DNA from: Xanthostigma xanthostigma
Lineage: Eukaryota > Arthropoda > Insecta > Raphidioptera > Raphidiidae
DNA length: 64,000 nucleotides
Direction: 5' to 3'
NCBI GenBank assembly: GCA_963575645.1
Contig: OY754469.1
Coordinates: 22,896,001 to 22,960,000 of the forward strand
Below, in pieces: positions 57,961 to 64,000 of this stretch. Positions within the stretch are counted from its first letter, which is position 1. Every line of letters starts with the position of its first letter. Made by a program: the position numbers and the translations under genes. The notes under the pieces are model-generated. The model saw only the letters and a program-made list of their open reading frames with translations. It had not been told where the DNA came from and made no database searches.

Positions 57961-58530
57961 TGACGTGATAACGTCTTATAAATTAATGAATCACCAATAT
58001 TATAAATTGATAAAACACCGGCCGCATGCACGAAAAAGTGTAACGTAACGTTCCTAACGTTCGTAACGCGTAACGCGTAACATTCCGCCTGACCCTGTGC
58101 GTGCTTTTCTCGAAAACGGCCCTAACGATTTGGATGAAATTTACTGAAAAGGGATTTTGGGGGGCAAAAAATCGTTTTAGCTAGGTCTCATCTCTCGAAA
58201 AAATCGTTTTCTTACAAATTTTATCATTATAAAAATCAAATTTTTGACGTATGAAAATACTTAAATATTGTAAGTAGGTTTTGGAATTTTATATACTTAA
58301 ACAATAAAACAATTGTTTTCTAAATATTATGACAGTTAATCTTTGAGACTTAAATAAATACGGAAGAAAGAAAGTTAATAAAAAAAAATATTTTTTTAGG
58401 TGGTGAGTAATTTAATAAATAAAATTAACCTAAATTTGAAGCGAAAGATGCAATATCATAGATTCGAATGATTATAATTATTATATGTAGAATTTAGGTT
58501 ATGTATTACGGAATACGTTATCACGTAAAA
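57961..58530 (+). repeat. Dispersed repeat family R1, copy B inside the Polinton
   Basis: The block starts with acgtgataacgtcttataaa and ends with acgttatcacgt, so it has about 12-bp inverted tips. Its left 290 bp matches 8384-8640 closely (for example ggccctaacgatttggatga), apart from a short extra taacg-rich stretch at about 58043-58082. Since it lies between the Polinton genes and the right inverted repeat, it probably inserted after the Polinton. Confidence 0.75.
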
Positions 58531-58784
58531 CTATCGTCCGTAAACCGACTTTACAGACAACCAATTTTTTTATAACAAGACACCGCAGTATTAAACAGTC
58601 TGTATATCTGCGTATTGCAATGCTGTGAGCCATATTATCGCTTATGCATGACCTTCAATGATCAGTACCGTCTGCGCCTGTTTTGTTTTATATTTTTTAT
58701 TCATTATTACTTCATCTAGGTTTCACTCATGGTCGCCACCCATGGATCTTATTGTAACTGTACACACATTTAAGTCTCTTTCAC

Positions 58785-58866
58785 GGTGACTGTTTGTAGC
58801 CGCGTGGACAAACGCTTGTCTCCGCAAAGCTGTGGAAGTCACACGGGGGTTCGAATCCCGAGCCGG
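58785..58866 (+). other. tRNA-like sequence in right TIR
   Basis: An A box (tagccgcgtgga, 58797-58808) and a B box (ggttcgaatcc, 58848-58858) point towards the right tip of the element. Identity with the left-arm copy is complete as far as I can read. It may act as an RNA polymerase III promoter, or be a captured tRNA/SINE fragment. Confidence 0.6.
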
Positions 58867-59133
58867 AAGCCGACCCGGTTTTCTAGCTTTTTTCAATGTC
58901 TTTCAAGCAGGACAGCGGGGGAGGATAACAACGATTATCAGGAATTAACCATAGATTACAGGGAATTTACCAAAGTGAAGAAAAAATATTAACAAAGATT
59001 ATTTATCAGGAAGTTCCTATAGGAGAGCTTGTAACATAATAATGGGAACGTGTGTTACAGGATGGGGGGGGGGTAAATCGGGCAACGATCAATCTCTGTG
59101 AGATGATATGGTGTGAATCTCTAGAAGGTCGAG

Positions 59134-59207
59134 AGCTACCTGGGGGGGGGGCTACCTGGGGGGGGCTACCTGGGGGGGGGCTACCTGGGGGGGGGCTACC
59201 TGGGGGC
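59134..59207 (+). repeat. G-rich minisatellite in right TIR
   Basis: Five units of gctacctgg followed by 5-9 G occupy the last hundred bases of the element. The left arm has four, so the arrays have changed independently of the otherwise matching arms. Confidence 0.9.
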
Positions 59208-59238
59208 TATGTCTGCCTAAATCGCCCTATCAACTACT

Positions 59239-59244
59239 CACGAC
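59239..59244 (+). repeat. Polinton target-site duplication, right
   Basis: The hexamer cacgac directly follows the right terminus and equals the left flank. Confidence 0.93.
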
Positions 59245-59246
59245 GC

Positions 59247-59572
59247 AAGTGAAACTTTTATTGGATTGTAGGCGTTGGATTGTAGACACTTATCCATCAC
59301 GATTAATTATAAACAACAATATTCACATGAATACACGAATAAAAACATGTAAACACTGTACAGCACTTGCCCGCATGACAGACTGACTATGTGTTATACA
59401 TACTACACGGTCAGCTGATGCTAACCATGGGCGCCGCCATATTGGCCTTGGCTGCTCTACCGAGCGCCTACTCCGAACGCCTTTTACTTTACCCCTACTC
59501 CGCGGCCGCCTGTAATGCGACATGCAACCGACGGCCAGAAAAATTCGGGGCGATAGAATAAAAGTTTCACTT
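59247..59572. mobile_element. MITE with AAGTGAAACTTTTATT ends
   Basis: The left end aagtgaaacttttattggat pairs with the reverse complement of gaataaaagtttcactt. The interior has a GC-rich section (gggcgccgccatattggcct). It begins two bases after the Polinton's right target duplication, so the Polinton landed at or beside the edge of this MITE. No clear target duplication was found for the MITE itself. Confidence 0.75.
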
Positions 59573-60339
59573 TAAAAATTTTATAACTTGGTGCACAATT
59601 ATAAAAGCGTGGGTTGTGACTAATGAACGAATATTTTATTTTTGTCCAATACTATAATATCATTCATATACTTATATGGGCTTCAAATATACATATAATT
59701 ACAATAAATGCGTATATTATATGCCTTGACACGTCGCAATGTGAGAAACGGACATGCTTATCCGCAGTACGTGAGGATTGAACAAGGAAATTAAATATCA
59801 TGAATTGAATATTAAAATGTTACACAGGGACATCACTGTCAGAAAGAAATCATATTAATAATTTATTGATAAAATTACATACTATCAAATTCAAAATTCA
59901 CATCGACGGAAAAATATAAAAAAATAATTGATAAAAATCTATTCATCACACTCGGATCTCAGATATTTGACATCTGGCGTTGTGATCTGCATTTTAATTA
60001 TCCTTTGTATTATTCCTAACAATGCACTCGATTTTAGATTATGAATCGACGGGGTACTAAAATTTACTTGGATTTTTAAGGGGAAAAGCTTTTTCATACA
60101 GTTTGATTGTTCTTGAGATCTATGGTTAATATTTATATTATTGATATAAATAATAGGACTTTACATTTTCTACAGAATGGCCATAAGTATATGTATACAA
60201 ACACATGCTATACATGATTTCAATACAAAAAACTCGGGTCGCAGTGCGAAACCCTGCCGACAATATAGTGTATTTGCTTTTATAAGCAGTGTGGCTCTAC
60301 TGTATGAACTTAACTTTGTTTTTGGACAAAATAAAAAAA
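59573..60339. other. Intergenic DNA, no gene recognised
   Basis: No supported feature; the 68-codon frame at 60177-60383 is unconvincing. Confidence 0.4.
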
Positions 60340-60785
60340 ATTACCCCTTAATACACCCCTTAAAACACCATTTTTATACTTAATTTCAATACTATATACC
60401 AATTTAACATCTGTACCAAATTATATCCACCCTTCAGTATGTAAATCCATATCAATAAACTTGCGTTTTCATAAAATTTGTAAGTCCGGTTCTGTCGGGC
60501 CGATTTTATTAAAATTTTAGCAGCACATTTCAATAATTACTAAAGGGTTAAATTTCAAATTTGAAACGATTCTGAGATTTTTTTCGGTATTTTTGGGCCC
60601 AAAAACATTTTTCAACCCCTAAATACCCCCCTTAAAATGGCCCGATCGGGCCCATTTTAAATAGGCTTCTTGCGATGATGGATTCCAACATGTGGACCAA
60701 ATTTCATTTAAATCGATTAAGTCTGTCGAGAGTTATCGTGGTCACACATATATATATATATACATATATATTAACCGACGCCAAT
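60340..60785. repeat. Degraded repeat with TA microsatellite tail
   Basis: Phrases such as taccccccttaaaatggccc and aaatttcatttaaatcgatt followed by an AT dinucleotide run (60748-60771) and taaccgacgcc resemble the microsatellite-tailed non-autonomous repeats common in insects. No frame is supported. Confidence 0.4.
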
Positions 60786-61400
60786 AGTGTAAGTGCCTTA
60801 TGGCAAATACACTAAAAAGGATGTTCTCAAATCGGTTTACAGCCACTGGTCCTCGATGTTATTAATTAATATAGATCACAGTTTGCTAGTACAAAATTCT
60901 GACGAATATTACTTAAAAGTAGATATTAAAAATCATTTACACAAGTTCATAACACTGACCACTCTACTATTTACACAAGTGATGTCAAACACGCGGCCCG
61001 CCGTGACGTTAATAAAAAAACATTGAGTCTAATAATATAATCATTATAACAATCGTATTTTATATTTTTTAACATTAAAACCATGCGGCCCCCAACTTAG
61101 TACAAAATAGAAAATGTGGACCGCAATATCATATGAGTTTGACAAGCCTGATTTATACGAACCATTTCGAACTCCTTCGAGGCTATCTCAAAGAATCTAT
61201 AAAGTAATTTTTTTCAAGTGGGTTAACGTTACCATAACGAAGCTGTATTCCAATACGTCTAGGTGAAATAGTTACCAAGATACGAGTGTCCAAAAATTAC
61301 GATTTTGGTATCCACTGACTGACTGACTGACTTATATATCACCATAAAGGAGTCGGCAATATACAGAATGTGTCACAGAAAACCGTACATTGGGAAAACT
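60786..61400. other. Intergenic DNA; possible old MITE at about 60975-61150
   Basis: tgatgtcaaacacgcggcc (60981) and gcggcccccaacttag...gagtttgacaagcctg recall hAT ends of the type 'tcaaac-cgcggcc', but the right end is unclear. A CTGA tetranucleotide run occurs at about 61315-61330. No gene is supported. Confidence 0.35.
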
Positions 61401-61654
61401 CATAGAGATATAAAACTAGAGTCCGCGAGTGAGCCTTGAAAGTGTCTGCTATTGAGAGAGAGAAGGCTGCTTACAATTCCGTATCACTATGGTAACTAAA
61501 GACCCTCCATTCTTCAGTTAACGATATGTCAACGAGCGCTCATGAGAGAGAGAGAGAGATATGGAACGATTGCAGCGTTCTCTCTCTGTACTGCAGACAC
61601 TTTCACTTATGGCAAGCATACCCGCTAGCGTACTCTAGAACTTATATCTCTATG
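61401..61654. mobile_element. Fold-back MITE
   Basis: The left arm catagagatataaaactagag and the right arm ctctagaacttatatctcta are reverse complements with small differences. Pairing continues inwards through aagtgtctgc / gcagacacttt. A GA run lies at 61541-61560. There is no coding capacity. Confidence 0.75.
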
Positions 61655-61864
61655 ATGGGAAATCTCCATTGTGTAAAGTACTTTGGCCACATAATATGAG
61701 CATGGGTACCATGGTAACGCTGACTAACCATTATTTAATAACAATATTTGCTAATAATGAATAATTAGAAAAATCAGTTAAAATAAATTCTTCAGTATTA
61801 AATTAATTTATTTTTATTAATGTAACATTTTTTTATTTAGAAAATATTTTTATTCAACACGCGT

Positions 61865-62226
61865 GAGTAATATGTAATTTCGGGGCCCTGCTAAACGTGG
61901 GAGAAATAATATATTACTTCACTATAGTGTAATAATGAATTTTCTGGCGTGGGAGAAATCATATATTACTTCACTAGTGTAATAATGAATTTTCTGGACC
62001 AATAGAAACTCAGTAGCAAGCCCAAGCGCTAAATAATGAAAAAAACTGCAAGTAGCTTCTGGACCAATAGGAGCGTGGTAGGCGGTATTGTATACTTATA
62101 TGAAAACAGCATCGCAATTCAGCGAAATCATGGCAATCTTGTGTATACACTGACGGTGGTACGTCAATCAATGAAGTGATTTATTATTTTTCCCTCTTTT
62201 ATCAGGGCCCCGATTACATATTACTC
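61865..62226. mobile_element. MITE with GAGTAATATGTAATTTCGGGGCCC ends and internal duplication
   Basis: The ends gagtaatatgtaatttcggg and the reverse complement of ccccgattacatattactc match well. A unit of about 52 bp (cgtgggagaaatcatatatt to gaattttctgg) occurs twice in tandem in the left half. There is no frame. Confidence 0.8.
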
Positions 62227-62242
62227 CTGCTAGTTGAATAAA

Positions 62243-62371
62243 GTATTATGTGCGACTATTGATCGAAGGAGAATATTCCACTCGCGTGTGTTTTACCGCA
62301 CTCGCTGCGCTCGTGCGGCAAATTTCACGCTCATGGAATCTTCTCCTTCTCTCACTAGTCGCACAATATAC
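62243..62371. repeat. Fold-back sequence with central palindrome
   Basis: The arms tatgtgcgactattgatcga and, inverted, actagtcgcacaatatac pair over about 45 bp. The centre cgcactcgctgcgctcgtgcg is itself palindromic. It lies 16 bp from the preceding MITE. The 67-codon frame at 62234-62437 is not a gene. Confidence 0.7.
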
Positions 62372-62510
62372 TATTTTTTATTAATAATTAACCCAAACAA
62401 ACAGTTAAAATTAAAATTAAAGCAAATGTTCAAATAAACCTCCATTTTAATTATGCAGTAGCTTAATCGGTTATAAAAACTTTGTCTCACTTTGTCAAAA
62501 ATTACAGGAG

Positions 62511-62720
62511 TCACACTTCGGCGATTTTGTCTTTAAGTTCATCCAGGTTGTGCCACCATCCCGAATAGATTTCATTATTTAAAGTGTAAACCATGGTAAT
62601 GACCTCTGCATAGAGGGCAAAGCAGTCTCTGATAGTAACTAATTTGTACTGTGTACTTTTCCCTATGTACGGTTTCATGTGATACACCCTGTATATGTCG
62701 CGGGTCACGAAGTGACCCAT
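62511..62720 (-). other. Unassigned small open frame, minus strand
   Basis: The 69-residue frame has a more protein-like composition than its neighbours (for example KPYIGKSTQYKLVTIRDCFA and SGWWHNLDELKDKI) and is less AT-rich than the flanks. The DNA upstream contains atatacagggtgtatca, a phrase often found at the start of insect interspersed repeats. It may be a fragment of a repeat-encoded protein or an exon of a host gene. I recognise no family. Confidence 0.3.
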
Positions 62721-63240
62721 TTGATACTTTCAAGTTATTCACTTTTTGAGTTCCGCAAATGAAGTATAATTGTACAAGATATAAAAATAAATTATATAAA
62801 ACGTAAACATGAAACAAATATCTACTTTGAGAAAATATAAATAACAAGATTAACAGTTTGCAAGTTTTTTCAATAAAGTTTATCTTATTCACTAGCGGAC
62901 TGTCTTAAAATGATTATATCTATTGACCCGAGCCATATTCAATAGTTACATTTTGACCCGCAGCCATAAAAATTGCCGACATCTGAATTCTAGTCGGTGT
63001 TATCTAAGCTGAACATAATTTTTCAAAAAGTATTGAAATTCCACCAAAACGATAAGTGTCAAAAAGGGCCAAGTTCGATACAAAGAACAAGTGACTTTTC
63101 TGAAAAAAGTGATATCTAAGAAAGTGGCAAGTTTTCATAAATGACTCGTGTATGTAAACTTGTCAAGTGTTTTACTTGCCACCTCTCAGATCTCACTTCT
63201 TTTTTAACCGACGAAAAACAAAAACGGAGGAGGTTCTCAA
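62721..63240. other. Intergenic DNA, no gene recognised
   Basis: Nothing supported; the 105-codon minus frame at 62575-62892 overlaps the unassigned frame and is hydrophobic chance sequence. Confidence 0.4.
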
Positions 63241-63275
63241 GTCGACGCGTATATTTTTTTTTTTTTTTTTTTTTA
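63200..63275 (+). repeat. Repeat 5' part with T tract
   Basis: The phrase aaaacggaggaggttctcaa followed by a run of about 20 T is a well-known opening of an insect interspersed repeat. It leads directly into the 164-bp tandem array and is probably part of the same element. Confidence 0.55.
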
Positions 63276-63279
63276 TTTA

Positions 63280-63770
63280 TGTATGACCACGCATAACTTT
63301 TTACAGAGCAGTCCGATTTTGATAATTTTTTTTTGTTTGAAAGGGTATACCCCGAAGTTGGTCCCATATAAATTTGGTAAAAAAATTCCAACCCTAAGGG
63401 TAGGAAAACAGGGGATAATTGATTGTTCACTCACTGATTGTAATGTATGACCACACATAACTTTTTACCGAGTAGTCCAATTTTGATAATTCTTTTTTTA
63501 TTGGAAAGGGTATACCCCGAAGTTAGTCCCATATAAATTTGGAAAAAAAATTTCAACCCTAAGGGTAAGAAAACGGGATTATTGATTGTTCACTCACAGA
63601 TTGTAATGTATGACTACGCATAACTTTTTACAGAGTAGTCCGATTTTGATAATTATTTTTTTATTGGATAGGGTATACCTCGAGGTTGGTCTCATATAAA
63701 TTTGGAAAAAAAATCCTACCCTAAGGATGGGAAAATAGGGGTGATTTATTGTTCACTCACAGATTTTCAT
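63280..63770 (+). repeat. 164-bp tandem repeat, three copies
   Basis: The phrase tgtatgaccacgcataactt (with variants) starts at 63280, 63444 and 63608, an exact 164-bp period. Each unit contains gattttgataat, agggtataccccgaagtt and cccatataaatttgg. The minus frames at 63116-63458 merely read through it. Confidence 0.9.
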
Positions 63771-64000
63771 GCTGAGTTGTGTATTACAATTATAAATTAT
63801 ATAGCCACAAAAAATTATAAAATAAAAACTTTTTAACAAAAAAATTAAACCGCCGAAAAACTGAAAAGCAAAAAATAATAAATCTTTTTATTTAACTAAG
63901 TTCTATCTAAGTAGTTGAACGTATGTGACAGTCTAGTATATCTAAGTAATTTTGAGTCGGCGTCAAACAATCAATGAACAAAGATCACTAAAAGAAATAA
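63771..64000. other. AT-rich DNA at window edge
   Basis: No supported feature in the last 230 bases. Confidence 0.4.

Larger units (their letters stand above)
39561..59238. mobile_element. Polinton/Maverick element, incomplete copy with intact ends
   Basis: The 19,678-bp element starts 5'-AGTAGTTGATAGGGCGATTT and ends with the reverse complement. It is bounded by long inverted repeats and a 6-bp duplication, CACGAC. Long inverted repeats beginning with AG, a 6-bp duplication, 15-20 kb length and a protein-primed family B polymerase together define Polintons. Only three open genes are seen. The integrase, packaging ATPase, protease and capsid modules that characterise complete members are not recognised, so it is an incomplete fossil copy. 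At least two TTAA-flanked MITEs and a copy of repeat R1 have inserted into it. The near-identity of the outer repeat arms suggests a relatively recent origin, or later homogenisation. Confidence 0.95.
58572..59238 (-). repeat. Polinton right terminal inverted repeat
   Basis: This arm is about 667 bp, ending at caactact. The outer region from about 58719 is almost identical to the left arm. The inner part has diverged, with different sequence between about 58670 and 58715. It contains the second copy of the tRNA-like sequence and of the C-rich minisatellite (here five units). Confidence 0.92.

Overview
The window is AT-rich, repeat-dense animal DNA, almost certainly from an insect. Mobile DNA with hAT, Tc1/mariner, PIF/Harbinger-like and TTAA-type ends, plus one Polinton/Maverick, dominates it. 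Recurrent taggta/acctac words and TAT-rich spacers recall Hemiptera or Lepidoptera, but the sequence alone does not settle the order. No complete host protein-coding gene is visible. Two GC-richer patches (about 12.6-12.96 kb and 33.68-33.96 kb) could be host promoters or first exons; the rest reads as intergenic or intronic DNA.

The main object is a Polinton at 39561-59238 (19,678 bp). Both ends are defined: the termini begin 5'-AGTAGTTGATAGGG, the terminal inverted repeats are about 655 and 667 bp, and both sides carry the 6-bp target duplication CACGAC. The outer 450 bp or so of the two repeats are almost identical, which points to a recent insertion or later homogenisation. Three open genes remain: a 127-residue protein made only of the N-terminal domain also found in the polymerase (41032-41415, +), a 221-residue protein of unknown function (43736-44401, -) and a 1,321-residue protein-primed family B DNA polymerase (48451-52416, +). 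I see no integrase, packaging ATPase, protease or capsid gene, so the copy is incomplete. It is treated here as a fossil. Three of its candidate promoters share one layout: a TATA box with a CAGT-type initiator about 31-33 nt downstream. Each repeat arm also holds a tRNA-like sequence with good A and B boxes and a C-rich minisatellite near its tip.

The left part (1-39.5 kb) is a patchwork of non-autonomous elements. Those with the best-defined ends are a Tc1/mariner-like element at 11462-12152, a hAT at 15388-16495 carrying the start of a transposase gene, a PIF/Harbinger-like MITE at 18057-18328, a Tc1/mariner-like MITE at 22487-22984 and a hAT MITE at 24352-24872. A fold-back element at 34230-35293 encloses seven copies of an 83-bp satellite. 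The right part (59.2-64 kb) holds several fold-back MITEs and a 164-bp tandem repeat at the edge.

Several elements are nested. Two TTAA-flanked MITEs lie inside the Polinton, within what may be a leader intron of the polymerase gene. The MITE at 22487-22984 interrupts a repeat whose uninterrupted relative is present at about 19.4 kb.
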